Positions 29,806 to 41,996 of a DNA stretch of 64,000 nucleotides are shown piece by piece (within the stretch, counting starts at the first letter, position 1; each line of letters starts with the position of its first letter). This stretch comes from Laguncularia racemosa (Eukaryota; Streptophyta; Magnoliopsida; Myrtales; Combretaceae). The position numbers were made by a program, and so were the translations under genes. The notes beneath the pieces are model-generated. The model had not been told where the DNA came from. It worked only from the letters and a program-made list of their open reading frames with translations, and searched no databases. The DNA lies in NCBI GenBank assembly GCA_037954665.1, contig JBBMOL010000367.1:354762-418761 (forward strand), written 5' to 3'.

Positions 29806-32800
29806 TGCTAAAATACCTCACCGCACATGCTCTGTTGCATGAAATATAATGTCACCTTGCCGAAAAGATTGTTTATTAACCAAACAATCATAAGCCGCAC
29901 TTAACCATTGTCGATAGTTAGCAAGGTGACAGTTGGCGGTGTCTTGTCTCTCTTTTAGAGCTTCGAGATTGAGCATATGTAAAGTATCTAGTTCTAATTC
30001 AACATTAATGGCCAATCTTACAGATGGGACCAAAACTTCTATGGACATCATCGCCTTACATCCATATACTAAAGAAAAAGGGGTAGCCTGAGTGGGGCTT
30101 CGTTTAGATGCCTTATAGGCCCATAGCACCAATGGCAGCTTGTCATGCCATTCTTTATGATTTTCATGCACCATATAATTAAGTACTTTTAGAAGAGTCT
30201 TAATCATGCTTCTACTTAGCCATTTCCTTTTTGGGTAGTAAGGTGTGGACTTCGCATGATTGATACTATTAGAGGCCAATAGTTATCGCACATGTGAGTT
30301 GATAAAGGGTGTACCATCATCTGAAAGAATGCGCTTTAGGATTCCAAAGCGATAGATGACATGTTCTTTCATGAAGCCTATCACTGCTTGTCCTGTAGCT
30401 TTCATTAATGGGGTTGCCTCCACCCATTTGGTGAATCATTTGGTATCTACCAAGATCCAAATGCATCCCCTAGATGGTGTATGTGTTAGGCCGATCAAGT
30501 TAAATGCCCATGCATGGAAAGACTACGGAGTAGTTAAGCTATGCAGTGTAACGGTGGGAGCATAGATGGCATTCCCATGTTGCTGGCATGCGACACACCT
30601 CCTGCTAAAGTTGAATGCATCGTTTTCCATTGTAGGCGAGTAATACCCTAAGCTCAATAGGTGGTAGTACGACTTCCTTCCTCCTTGATTTTCTCCACCA
30701 TTTCTGGAGCGGGCTTTAACTAGTAGTCTTTATTTCGGGTGGTGTGACATACTTAAGGGGTTGTCCCATGAATGATACCCTGTATAGCTGATCTTCCTGC
30801 ATGATATACCTCCTTGCCTTGCATTTTACTATGCGAGCATCAGTGCCATTCGTAGGTAAGGTACCATTATGTAAATAGTCTATGTAAGGGCATCTCAAAT
30901 CACCAGCACTTGCCACAAAGTGACATTCTCCTTGATCAGGAATCTTAGAGCATTTTGGGTAACTCAATTGCATTTGAGAAGCATCTTTGGCCATAGTTAG
31001 TCAGTAATACCCTGCGCGTTGTATGCGGCGATACAAGGATGGGCCTTTCTCTCCACACCGGATTTTGTGATACTTGTCTAACACCAAGCATGCTTACTTT
31101 GCATAAATACTTCACGATAGGATGCTCTTTGGACCTTTGAAGTACAGAATGCCATTAATGAGGATAGAAGTTTTTAAGGTTGTTAGAGAAGCTGCACTAG
31201 CTGACCCTTGATGGGAGTACACCAGTCATTTGGTGTTTCTTCTTCCTCATCTAGCAATTTCAGAGCTGTGCATGGAACTGATTTTTTAATAACCTGAATG
31301 CTTAAATCATATCCTTTAGCTTAAATAGGAACTTTGGATGCTAAAGTTGCAAGTGCGTCTACATAATGGTTAGCCTATCATTTGGTACATTTATATCTCA
31401 CTAAATTGCATTTGCTAGCTAAAGATTGCATTGCAGCCCTATAAGGTGCTAGTATTGGTTCTTTGAGAGCAAATTCACCATTAGCCTATTTGATAATTAG
31501 GTTTGAATCACCACGAATGCATAAGTGAGATGCCCCAGCACTTTGTGCCAAAATGAGTCTGAGTAGTAAAGCTTCATACTCAGCCTCATTATTGGTGTAA
31601 TGGAAATCTAGCTCAAATGCTAGTGGTATCTCTTAGCCTTCAGAAGTTATCAATACTACCCTATCTCCTTTCCCGATGCTAGCAGATGAGCCGTCAAACT
31701 GTAATTGCCATTCCTCGACTAATTCTATCCTCATGGAATCCTCATGAAACTTTACTGAGATCATATCTATGGTGTTGGTCTCATGTGGCATAAGAAAATG
31801 ACCTAGGAGGTCTGTTAAAGCTTGAGACTTAATAGCCTTAGGTGGCATAACCATAATGTCAAACTCTGATAGGAAAAGTAACCATTTTGTAGTTCATCCA
31901 AATAGGGTCGGCCATGATAGTAAGTATTTTATTAGGTTGGAGTGAGTGACAAGATTGACTTTATGCACTAAGAAGTAATGAAGCAACTTCTATGTAGTAA
32001 ATATCAACGCAAGATAATGCTTCTCACAAACTAAATAATTGATTTCACTCCCTTGGAGGGATTAACTTAGGTAATATACAGGTCGCACCCTTCCTTCGAG
32101 TTCTTGTGTAAGTAAAGCTCCAATGGACTTGTTAGTAGATGTCAAGTAGAGAATCATTGGTAAACCCTTGACAAGCATTGTCATCATTTGTGGAGACGTG
32201 AGTATATCTTTTACCTTCTAAATGGCCTCCTATTGTAATTGGCCCCACTCGAGCAGTGCTCTTTTCTTCATGAGCTACTGTAGGGGATAAGAGATCTCAG
32301 CTAGCATTAGTTAGAATCATTGGATATAAGATACCTTCCCTATGAACATTTTTAATTCCTTTGGGTTAGTAGGTGAAGGCATGGATTATATAACCTGTAC
32401 CTTTGCTGGATTGGCATTGATCCCTTTTCTATGAACTATAAATCCAAGGAATTTGCTAGAAGTTACACTAAAGACACACTTTAGTGGGTTCATGCACAGC
32501 TTATACAATCGACATTGCTAAAAAACCTTTTGTAGATGTATCAAGTGATCTAGCGCCCACCTTGACTTGATAACAATGTCATCTACATAGTCTTCCATGA
32601 AGCCATGCATCATATCTTGGAAAATGGCAGTCATTGCTCTTTGGTAAGTAGCTCCTACATTCTTAAGCCCGAAGGGCATGGCTGTATAGTAAAAATTCCC
32701 TACCAATGTCTTGAAAGTAGTACATTCAACATCTTTGGTAACCATTTTGATTTAACTGTAGCCATTAAAACCATCTATAAATGAGAATAACTCATGTCCA

Positions 32801-33110
32801 GCGTGGCATCCATTAACATATTAATATTTAGCAATGGGAAGTCATCCTTTGGGCAAGCCTTGTTGAGATCACAAAGATTTATACAGACTCGTATTTGGCC
32901 ATTTTTCTTCCTAACTAGTATGATATTAGTCAACCATGAGGGGTGCTCAATTGGCTTGATAAAGCCAGCTTTAAGCAACTTCCCAATCTCTTCTTTGATT
33001 TGGACCTTAACTTTTGGGTGAAAAATTTGTTGTCCTTGTTTTATTGGCTTAACCTTGGCTACAATGTTCAATAGGTGTACCACTAGAGTGGGGTCCAGTC
33101 TTGGCATTTC
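29806..33110 (-). pseudogene. pol: Element E pol: RT, two RNase H domains, integrase (many stops)
   Basis: RT begins near 33107 (MPRLDPTLVVHLLNI; KNGQIRVCINLCDLN; KACPKDDFPL) and continues at 32745-32518 (MPFGLKNVGATYQRAM, YVDDIVIKS, so the YVDD box is intact). The gypsy-type RNase H lies at about 32200-31900. A second RNase H is at 31720-31300 (LQFDGSSASIGKG, NNEAEYEALL, RGDSNLII, VDALATLAS). Integrase remnants cover 31000-29818, including HAKSTPYYP and KEWHDKLPLVLWAYKAS. Many TAG and TAA codons interrupt the frame. It resembles Ogre B pol but is clearly a different family. Confidence 0.85.
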
Positions 33111-35819
33111 ATTGTAAGTCTATGCTAATATGTCTCTACACTTCCCTAGCAACTCCACTAAGTGGACCTTAAGCTCTTGCAAGAGATTTTTTACCAATGA
33201 AGATAGGTCTCAGAGACTCTCCTGATTTCGCTAGATCTAACTCTTTAATTTCATTAACATGGGGCTTGAGTTGATCCTACATCTCTTGGGGGGCGAGTTA
33301 GGTTTCTTATATTGGTATGGGATTTGAAGAAGGTGAACAAGCTTCTTTGGGTCTATCTTCTTCAAATCTCATGGACTGTCTTGAAGAGTACACCCTCTAC
33401 CCATCTTCTCTGATGAAACTTTCTATCACTCATTTCTCCTTTGATCCTTTTAGCCCCGTGGGAGCCTCACATTCTCTTCTTTCTTGTAGGTCTCTCTTGG
33501 GTCTCCTCCCAAGTGGGTAATGGTGTGCCAAAGGGTGTTGCGATAGCAGTTTCTCTCTCTTTGGCATATTCATCAAAGAATCCATCTTCGGTAAAGTATG
33601 CCTCATTATGCTGAATGGATTGTTCATAGCGGGAATGAATACATCCTTTCCCTTCCAATAGCCCTTAATGCACTGATGCCATGATGAGGGTATAAGATTG
33701 TGATCGTGCAACCACTTTCTTCCAACTAGTAGATGGTAGGATACGAGTGCATCGATAATGTGGAATCGTGTGGAGCTCTATATAAGGCCCACTTTAAAGC
33801 TTAAATTAACATACCCTATTGTGTTTGTAGATGTGTTAGTGAAACTGTTGATGATAATAGGTTGTCTCACTAGGTGCTCGTTGTCTATCCCTATAGCCTT
33901 TAGTGTAGACAACAACATTATGTTTATAGAAGAGTCATTGTCTATGAATGTCCTTTTAATGGGATGCCCATTTAGCATGCTTTCCACATAAAGAGGATGG
34001 TTATGATTGAGATTCTTAGCGCACATATCCGCATTAGTAAAGAGAATTGCATTCTTATGCGCCTTTGTCATTCTTCATACAAGTTGCGCTAGACTACACT
34101 CCCCGTATTGTCTCTCTACAATTTGGGTAAGGGTAGTTGCTACTGCAAGATATGCATCCCCGTTAAACTCCAGTGGGTTAAAAAATTTCTAAAGTTAGTC
34201 ATCTTCATTAAGGCATCTACTTCTGGCGTACACGCGTCCTCATTATTTCCAGTTATAGCCTCTTGTACATTATGCACATCCGCATGTAACACATCTCCTT
34301 CTTCAGTACTAAGATTGTGGCTGATGGCATTCGTAGTACCTTGTTGATTATTGTATATAGTAAGTGGATTATTACGAACATTGTTGTTTTCTATGATAAC
34401 TTCCCCATTACAAACCCTATCATTGAAAATCTTCTTCAAAGTCTAACACTCTTTTGTAGGGTGACCTACGAATCTATGATACCTAGAAAACTTAGGATCA
34501 TTCTTCTCATTTTGTATTGGTAAACAATATACTCTTGGGAGCTTGATATTCCCATCTCATAACCATTGGTCAAACAAAGCATATATACCTTTCCCATTGG
34601 GCATAGGAAAAAGGGGAATTGATGTAGATCCTCAAGTTGTATCATTCCTTGGCTTCTTATTGTCCCTAAAGGTCTCAACTTGGGCCGAGCTAGCAGATGT
34701 TACTCATTTCCCAAACCTCCCATTTTCTCTTTGTTGTCTTGTAATAGAATTGTTAGTTCTACTTGTAACTTCGACTAGTATAGAAAAGGAACTTAGATTG
34801 AGATTTTCTAAGTAGACTGCGTACTTAGTGAACATCTCTTGGATGAAAATCTTCACTAAGTCCCTCTCGTTACATATGTCTTGAATTTCCAGTGTACGCT
34901 TCTTGAAGCGTTTTATATAATCCATTAAGTCTTTCTTAGGGTATTGCCATATTCTTCCCATGTTTGTGATCATGGCCCGTTCCCGAGTAGAGAAGAATTT
35001 CTCCAAAAATAGCTTACACATAGACCCTCACAAATCAACTGACCCTGCAGGGAGGTGTATGCCTTTTCGGTCAGTGATTTGGAAAATTCTTTGAGTTTTA
35101 GGTCATCATCTAACCTGTAGAATTCTAGGGTCTCCATAAACTTAAGTAAATGTTCTTTAGCGCTCCCTTTTTTGCTATTGAATAGGATGAACTTAAGACT
35201 AACATGGTCCTTAGGATATGACTTTTTAACAATGTGCTAATGGTAAGGGAGTCTTAATTCTAATACTCCCACAGTTGACTTTGCTTGTATTTCTTTTAGG
35301 TATATGTCCAAGTTTTCCTTCATTACAAAGGAAGTCCTTAGGGTAGATACCATGAAAGCATGTGTGGGAGTAAGCTGACAGCTAAATCAACTGAGAGCAT
35401 TGGGAGATGGGACATTTAGTTGAGTGGTTTGCTCCTGAGGAATGTTCTCCTCATCAATGGGATGGTTAATAGGAGGCACTACATGTGATGGAGTTACATA
35501 GGTAGCACCTTACTGCATAGCAATGTTGGTGTTTGGTGGAGCCACACCTTGTTGCATAGTAGTGGTGGTAGCTAACCTTGTGACTAGTGGAGAAAGCATG
35601 GTCATGAGTTAATTCAAAGCCTTTATGTTCACTTGCATAGTCTACATCATTTGTGTAGGATTTATGGGAACCTAAGGCGAATTGCCTTGACCAGTATTTT
35701 GTGGTATTTGAGGCAAGTTCTGCTTTATCAATTTAATGTTAGGATCTTGTTCTTAATAGATATTGTTAGATGGTCCTCTCTTCCTAGAGGTGCCATTACT
35801 CGTTTGTCACTTAACTTTA
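33111..35819 (-). pseudogene. gag-pro: Element E gag-protease, fragmented
   Basis: The protease remnant is at 34071-33778 (RTFIDNDSSINIMLLSTLKAIG; the expected Gly after Asp is replaced, so the site reads DNDSS). Gag core pieces are at 35021-34704 (MCKLFLEKFFSTRERAM, KDLMDYIKRFKKRTLEIQD). The linker 33300-33760 and N-terminal region 35050-35800 have no readable frame longer than 70 codons. Function is lost. Confidence 0.7.
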
Positions 35820-35837
35820 TCCCTAGTGGAGTTACCA
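35820..35837 (-). other. Decayed primer binding site of element E (tRNA-Arg type)
   Basis: The minus strand reads TGGTAACTCCACTAGGGA, which equals the Ogre B site with four transitions (C to T or G to A). Its position between gag and LTR fits. Confidence 0.65.
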
Positions 35838-36196
35838 AAATGTAGATAGGGGATCCCCCGTAGTAGTGGTCACATGCATATCACGTGGGTACCATACTGC
35901 ATGTGAATTGAAAAAAAAGCAATTCAGAGATGACATGTGATGGGATGACTAGGAAGAGAGCAGTAGGGAGGAGGAATGGGCAATCTCAAGTATCTCAAAT
36001 GCACAAGTGATAGACAAGGGAGCTAAAGGGACCTCAAGCATTAACCTTGCAGTTCTTAAACAATGGAGATCGTTCTACCCTAGATCCCTTGTTTGATCTT
36101 TGAAAGTAGAGAGCTCTTAGTGGAACATTGTTTCTTTGATCCCTAGAATCTGAAAAAAAAAAAAAAAAGAGTCCCTAATGAGGAGGAATGATTGAG

Positions 36197-36204
36197 TATT
36201 TATA
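36197..36204 (-). promoter_or_regulatory. TATA box of element E LTR
   Basis: TATAAATA on the minus strand, at the position expected inside the LTR. Confidence 0.45.
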
Positions 36205-36672
36205 GATTCTTGGGCCTGATGACACTGGTTAGATCACTTTAGCAATCAATGGGTGAGATGGAGTCTGCTCAATTTAAGGTTATCTCAATGAGCTTGCCAT
36301 AGGCCCAAGACTAGTAACCTTCCTCACAAGTGCATGAGCCTACCTTAGAAAGGTTGGATATGGATGGACCGATCCAACGATCCCTATTCTAAGCCTACTA
36401 AGCCAATTCTCCCTGATTCATTCCAATAATTGAACCAAAGTTATTTGGCCCTATCACTTAGCCTAATGAGTCAAGCTAAATAATCAATGGTCTTAGCCCA
36501 TTATATTTATGTAATATTTTTAGCCCTCTACACTTACTGTTATTTACGAGATACAAGTAATTGAATTGGTAGCTATAATGTATGCAATGCTTGATAAAAT
36601 TTGCACAAAATACTACAAATTGAAGAAGGCAGTAGGGGTATATTGATGAAAACAAAGAGTCATCCGCTCTCA

Positions 36673-36718
36673 GTCTCTCTCTCTCTCTCTCTCCACACAT
36701 ACACACATACACACATAT
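36673..36718. repeat. (CT)n and (CACATA)n compound microsatellite
   Basis: About 20 bp of CT dinucleotides followed by CACA(TACACA)n. Confidence 0.9.
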
Positions 36719-36760
36719 CACTATAATAGAAATAAGCAAAAGTGAAGATTTATACGGTGG

Positions 36761-37030
36761 GAAGTCAATTGCCGAAAAGAGAAAATGAGCTTTTCTCCAA
36801 AAATAATTCTTGCAAATAGTATATTCATCGGAATTGCTTATTTATGAGAAGTCAATTGCTAAAAAGGGAATTCTCACAATTGTTACATCTGCCACTTGTG
36901 ACAAGTGGTTCGTCGGAATTACTTATTTGCGGAAAGTCAATTACTGGAAAGGAAATTCTCACAAATGCCACTTCTGCCACCTATTTAATTTTTTTAAAAT
37001 TTGCTTATTTGTGAGAAATTAATTGCCACA
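36761..37030. repeat. Three-and-a-bit copies of an ~85-bp tandem repeat
   Basis: Units start at 36761, 36848, 36933 and 37015 (partial), with lengths 87, 85 and 82. Each begins gAAGTCAATTGC-like and ends TTGCTTATTTGTGA-like. Units two and three share AATTCTCACAA and TCTGCCAC. They are diverged by perhaps 20-30%. I do not recognise the family. Confidence 0.75.
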
Positions 37031-38815
37031 TATGCTAAATTTCAAGCCCACTCTATTTTCCCTCATCAATTTCACTTATCGTCTTTTTCTGCATTCCAGT
37101 CTACATAACTATCCATTTCTTTCCTAGAAAATGAAACTTAGCCCTAAAACACCCGATGCTTTATACCAGTGGCTTGTTCATTCTACTATCGTTCACCTAT
37201 GTCGTCCATGGCCTATGAAGGTGTGTTTGAATCTCTCTTCCTCTCCCTCTTACTTCCCTTATTTGTTTTCCCAAAAGTTGATGGTAATTTTTTGGGTTTT
37301 GATTGCATGTAGAGGATTTAAAGCTCGAGAAGTTCCAACTTTTAGCGTGTTGTGTGTGTGGTTTGGTTATCCTATGAAGAAGGTATGTATTCTCTCACTC
37401 TCTCCCTTGATTTCTTTGGTTAACATGTTCTACTTTTGCATAGAATTTGAGTTTTTTTATTAGATAAATGAGTTAAGGGTTTGTTCTTTAGTGAGATGAG
37501 CTATATCACTCCATACACTATGTGTAATACTAATACATGTACTCCTATTGCTCTATCAGCCTCTCCTAGTCCCACTTCCTTAGCTTTCTATATAAAAAGT
37601 TGATCCCCGAATAGTAGGCCTTAGACTCTATTCCATCACCGTAACTAAGTTGGGGGGGGGGGTGGGGTCGGTGTGGCTAGACTTCCTACTCTCACACAAG
37701 TTCAAGATCATCGTTCTCAACTGAAAGGAAAGATTGAAAGTTAAGGTTGGTGATCAAAGGGAAAGAGAGGAATGTACGATCATCTGGCCAGCAAAAAGGA
37801 CTTGTATTCCCTAAAGTAGCATGTTTGGCTATTATTAAAAGTGAGTATGATGTGTGCTGCTGCTATTTAGGAGTGCTATGATGTGGTGCTCTACTTTTGA
37901 TTTGCAGTTTATCCCCTTTAGATATGACTTATGACACTAAATCTAGGTAGAATGAGAATATTTCATCTTGATCATATATACATAAGGAAAAAAAACCCAA
38001 TGAGAATGTAAACACACCTAATTACATAAATGTTATATCTTTTAAAATTTATATTTATAGATAAATTATCTAACATTAATATGGTATATCACTTACATGG
38101 GATACTGAATGAAAGCATTGCCTTGGACGTTAGCATTCCACCCTTTTGCTTTGTTCTCAAGAATACACACATAAGATATATTACATATGCTTGTATTTTA
38201 TATTTTCATAGTCAAACATTTCAATTTATGCCACATGTATCATTGGAACACTAGATATTTATTAGTTTCCCTATTCATACACCTCTAGATAACTGAAAAA
38301 CCAAAAGAGATGTTGGTATAATATGGGTTCGTCCATCCTATAGGAGGTGCCCATTGCATGCAGTAAGGTGGACAAGCAAAAGCTATGCGATAGCTACCTT
38401 AATATTAGAAGGATTTACTTATCTTAGAAGATAAGCGACACTATACTTCTTCCCCGAACTCCATGTGAATCAACAATGTTGCTAAAGGCATGATGTTCTA
38501 ACATGAGTTTCTAAGTAGTAACGAATAGTAGAGAGGAATTTTTAGGAAAAGGAAGATGCCCAAAATGATGGATTAAACTTTTGGTTGAGAAAGTGTGGGA
38601 GTAGTGAAATAGGTTAGTTTCTGGGAATACTTTAGCACTTATGGATTTGCAAGTGAAATTAACCCAACTAAAAACTACTTTTATTTTATTAAAAAAAGAA
38701 GAAGAAGAAGATAGGTGAACTCAATGGAACGCTTTCTTTTGATTTCTTATATATATAATATATATATATATATTAAAAAGATATTGTAGCTTAAGCAACT
38801 TTATTCTATTTTAAA
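37031..38815. other. Unrecognised AT-rich DNA up to the assembly gap
   Basis: No retrotransposon domain is seen. The plus-strand stretch 37131-37391 looks like two small exon-like blocks with GT/AG boundaries but gives no recognisable protein. It also holds an 11-G run (37652-37662) followed by GGGG, a GAA repeat (38697-38712) and an (AT)n tract (38747-38774). Confidence 0.5.
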
Positions 38816-39315
38816 NNNNNNNNNNNNNNNNNNNNNNNNNNNNNNNNNNNNNNNNNNNNNNNNNNNNNNNNNNNNNNNNNNNNNNNNNNNNNNNNNNNNN
38901 NNNNNNNNNNNNNNNNNNNNNNNNNNNNNNNNNNNNNNNNNNNNNNNNNNNNNNNNNNNNNNNNNNNNNNNNNNNNNNNNNNNNNNNNNNNNNNNNNNNN
39001 NNNNNNNNNNNNNNNNNNNNNNNNNNNNNNNNNNNNNNNNNNNNNNNNNNNNNNNNNNNNNNNNNNNNNNNNNNNNNNNNNNNNNNNNNNNNNNNNNNNN
39101 NNNNNNNNNNNNNNNNNNNNNNNNNNNNNNNNNNNNNNNNNNNNNNNNNNNNNNNNNNNNNNNNNNNNNNNNNNNNNNNNNNNNNNNNNNNNNNNNNNNN
39201 NNNNNNNNNNNNNNNNNNNNNNNNNNNNNNNNNNNNNNNNNNNNNNNNNNNNNNNNNNNNNNNNNNNNNNNNNNNNNNNNNNNNNNNNNNNNNNNNNNNN
39301 NNNNNNNNNNNNNNN
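38816..39315. other. Assembly gap, exactly 500 N
   Basis: The round length indicates a placeholder of unknown size between two contigs. The two long all-X ORFs across it are artefacts. Confidence 0.99.
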
Positions 39316-40770
39316 ATATAAAATATTTTTCATGCAACTCCCAACTATCAAAAATGAGTACCAAAGGTTACCTTGACCTACAAGAGTGTGGAATATTTTC
39401 TCCCTCTATATGTCCCTAGCATCAAGAGATAAGGTTAGAGTCCTGCCTAACACATTAATGGGTAAATACTGTTCACCTGTACCCTCCTCATGTGTTTCTG
39501 CAATCTTATCATCATAGTACTCCTGCAGTGCTATAGACAGATTCGTAAGCTCAGCCTGTTCCTTCTCATCCTCAATATCCTCTCTAGTTCCCTCTATAAC
39601 GGTCATAACCCTCTTATTAGGACACTGTGCTGCCATATGCCCAAATCCCATGCATTTAAAGTATTTGATTTGGCATACGTTTCCACTAGTAGATCTTGGA
39701 ACAGCTCCCCTCACGTCCAGTGCTATTACCTCTTTACCCTTCCCAGAGGGTATGTTTTCCCTATCAGTACTAGGGGAAGCTCTGTCCACTGCCCTCTACT
39801 GTCTCACCTACCACCTTTGTCCCTCCTAATCGACCATTAGCTGCCACGGGCTTGGTAGGTAGTACTAGGCCTACTACTCGAACCCTGAATAAGTTGGATC
39901 GCCTTTGCCTCTTCACTTTCAAGGCTAACTAAATAGTCTCATCAAGTGTACTATATCGCTGTAGCTAGACAACAGATGCTATCTCATATTTCAGCCCTGA
40001 GACGAAGCGTGCTAAGGTTTGTTTTAGAGGCTTGATTGACCCATATCTAATCATGAGGGTTTCAAATTCCTACACATAATCATCAACCATCTTGCCTCCC
40101 TACCTCAATGTCTGCAGATGTAATAACAATTCTTGTCTATAGTGCTCAAGAATAAACATTTTTCTCAGAACCCTCTTCATGTCCCTCTATGTCTATATCT
40201 TAGCCTCCCCATCTCTACGCTTGTTGATAATCAGATTTTTCCACCATAATGCAGCATATCCTGTAAACTCAACAGCAGCCAATCGGACTCGAGTGTTGTC
40301 ATCGATCTCATAGCATTCAAAGAGACCCTCAACCTTGTCCTCCCAGTCCAGATAATCATTAGCTGAACCCCTGCCATCAAAAGAAGGCATCTATAGCTTC
40401 ACATATTCCAATCCTCGGGTGGGCCTATTCGGGTAAGGATTAGCCCCAAAGTTGTCGTCCCTCTCTTCCCTGTAGAGTGATGATCTCCCTACATCCTTCT
40501 ATCCAGATTTCCTTCTCCCACTACCCTTTCTCTTTGGAGGTTCTATGGAGTTACCCGAGGTGGTGTCTGAGGGTTTACCACTAGTGGTTGTGGTAATATC
40601 ATCCTGTCATCCTAGTTACCAAAGGAGCAACAATGGTAGTAAGGTCCTAGAGCTATTCTTCCAAAGTCCTCTTACCTGCAGTATTATGACCCTAACCTCC
40701 ACCAACCTGGCTATTAGCCTCATTGCCAATTCCCCCATTCACACTTTTGTTGGACATGTTGTGATTTGAA
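39316..40770 (-). pseudogene. gag: Chromovirus-like gag of element F (broken, truncated by gap)
   Basis: The minus-strand piece at 40390-40193 reads MPSFDGRGSANDYLDWEDKV, VRLAAVEFTGYAALWWKNL. A second at 39789-39406 carries a zinc knuckle YFKCMGFGHMAAQCPNKR, whose first Cys is Tyr, followed by an acidic EDIEDEKEQ and a LPINVLGRTLTLS stretch. A possible start ATG is near 40756. TAG and TAA codons interrupt the frame (for example near 40190 and 40090). The pattern is that of Reina/CRM/Tekay-like chromoviruses, but which one is not certain. Pol is lost in the gap. Confidence 0.7.
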
Positions 40771-41792
40771 GAAGTAATCCCACAATTTATAGCACACTCC
40801 TTCAACAACACCAACCCACATGTTTAACAACCACAATGATACAATAGATCACGTCTCAAAAAGCTTCAAAGGTACAAGGAAATAATTTAGTACTCCAAGT
40901 AAAGTTCAATAAAGTACACACACAACTACTTTCAAGTCGATAGAATTAAATTCAACTACAAGTATTTAAGTAATTAGTTCAATTACTTTCACACTTTAAT
41001 GACTTGTTAAAATTTTAAATTCTACTACTTAACTTTCCTTATTCTTGCCTTGACTTCTCACCACTTAAATACATAAATGGGTAGCAAGGAAAATACACAT
41101 AACTCACACTATCCACCGCCACAAAAGTCCCCTTATGCTCACGGTGCAAGATGCTTCATGCCACTACTAATAATGTCCTTGACAACACATACAATAACCA
41201 ATATCAAATGTACACAACTCTACTAATTTAACAAGAATAACTCCAAATACACTACACAAGCCACGACACAATTTCACTTCCACAACTACAAACCAAAATC
41301 GCAACTTTTAAGCAAGATAAGGCAGCTCACTTTCAAATTCAAACGGAGTTCAATAAGTGTACAAGTCCACAAATGGTAAGAGGCTTTTTCAAATTCAAAT
41401 GACACACAATTAACTATGATTTAATGTATGTTTTGAAATTTCAAATTGACTTCATAATGTACACTTTCAATTTTAATTTCAAATCTAAAAATTACAATTG
41501 TGACTCCACCTTTTCCGAAAATATCACTACACAATTCCACTTCACAATTGAAACACTACTCTTACCTTCACAATTTGCTATTCATGCACTACACATTCAC
41601 AACCATGAGCAAGGATTTCAAGAGTGTCCAATTCTCCAAGTGATCATCCACTAATCAACAAGACAACAAAAGCAACAATTACAACAACAAGATGCAAGTT
41701 CATGCCAATAACTTATTCGAATTAAAAATGACTACAACAACTAACCCTAACTTTCGAATTTAATTTGCAACCATTCCTTCTCACAACCTCAA
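40771..41792 (-). other. 5' leader of element F
   Basis: About 1 kb, rich in 'caac/acaa' words, with no ORF or recognisable site. Confidence 0.4.
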
Positions 41793-41804
41793 GCTCTGAT
41801 ACTA
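41793..41804 (-). other. Primer-site-like sequence, initiator tRNA-Met type (copy 1)
   Basis: The minus strand reads TAGTATCAGAGC, one base from the TGGTATCAGAGC site typical of chromoviruses. It is followed after 5 nt by TGATGTGCC on the plus strand. Confidence 0.5.
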
Positions 41805-41979
41805 AAAGATGATGTGCCTAAAACTAAGATTAAGCACATGCAAAACTAATTTGAAAGGCAATCAAACAATGTCAATTAAACTAGCTTCTAATCACATAAA
41901 CAATGGCGTCAAATCTCAATGTTTATAAACCAATTCTTCAAATGTTGACATGTTCAATCTTAAATATCCAAGTGTGATT

Positions 41980-41991
41980 GCTCTGACACCA
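41980..41991 (-). other. Primer-site-like sequence, initiator tRNA-Met type (copy 2)
   Basis: The minus strand reads TGGTGTCAGAGC. The same 5-nt spacer and the same TGATGTGCCTAAAA follow, 187 bp from copy 1. Confidence 0.55.
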
Positions 41992-41996
41992 AAAGA

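Larger units (their letters stand above)
29806..36720 (-). mobile_element. Decayed Tat-clade retrotransposon E (5' LTR to integrase)
   Basis: On the minus strand it reads 5' LTR (from roughly 36.7 kb), a mutated tRNA-Arg-type primer site, gag, protease, RT, dual RNase H and integrase, ending abruptly at about 29806 beside D'. Every domain is fragmented by stops. The upper LTR boundary and the 3' LTR were not found. It is the oldest-looking element of the window. Confidence 0.75.
35841..36720 (-). repeat. 5' LTR of element E (outer boundary uncertain)
   Basis: It starts with TG next to the primer site. A TATA box is at 36197-36204, with a poly-A run (36155-36170) downstream in sense orientation. 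No second LTR is available to fix the outer end; the (CT)n/(CACATA)n microsatellite at 36673-36718 may lie at or beyond it. Confidence 0.4.

Noticed and set aside
38801..39364. Long minus-strand ORFs across 38801-39364
   Set aside because: They consist of translated N bases of the assembly gap.
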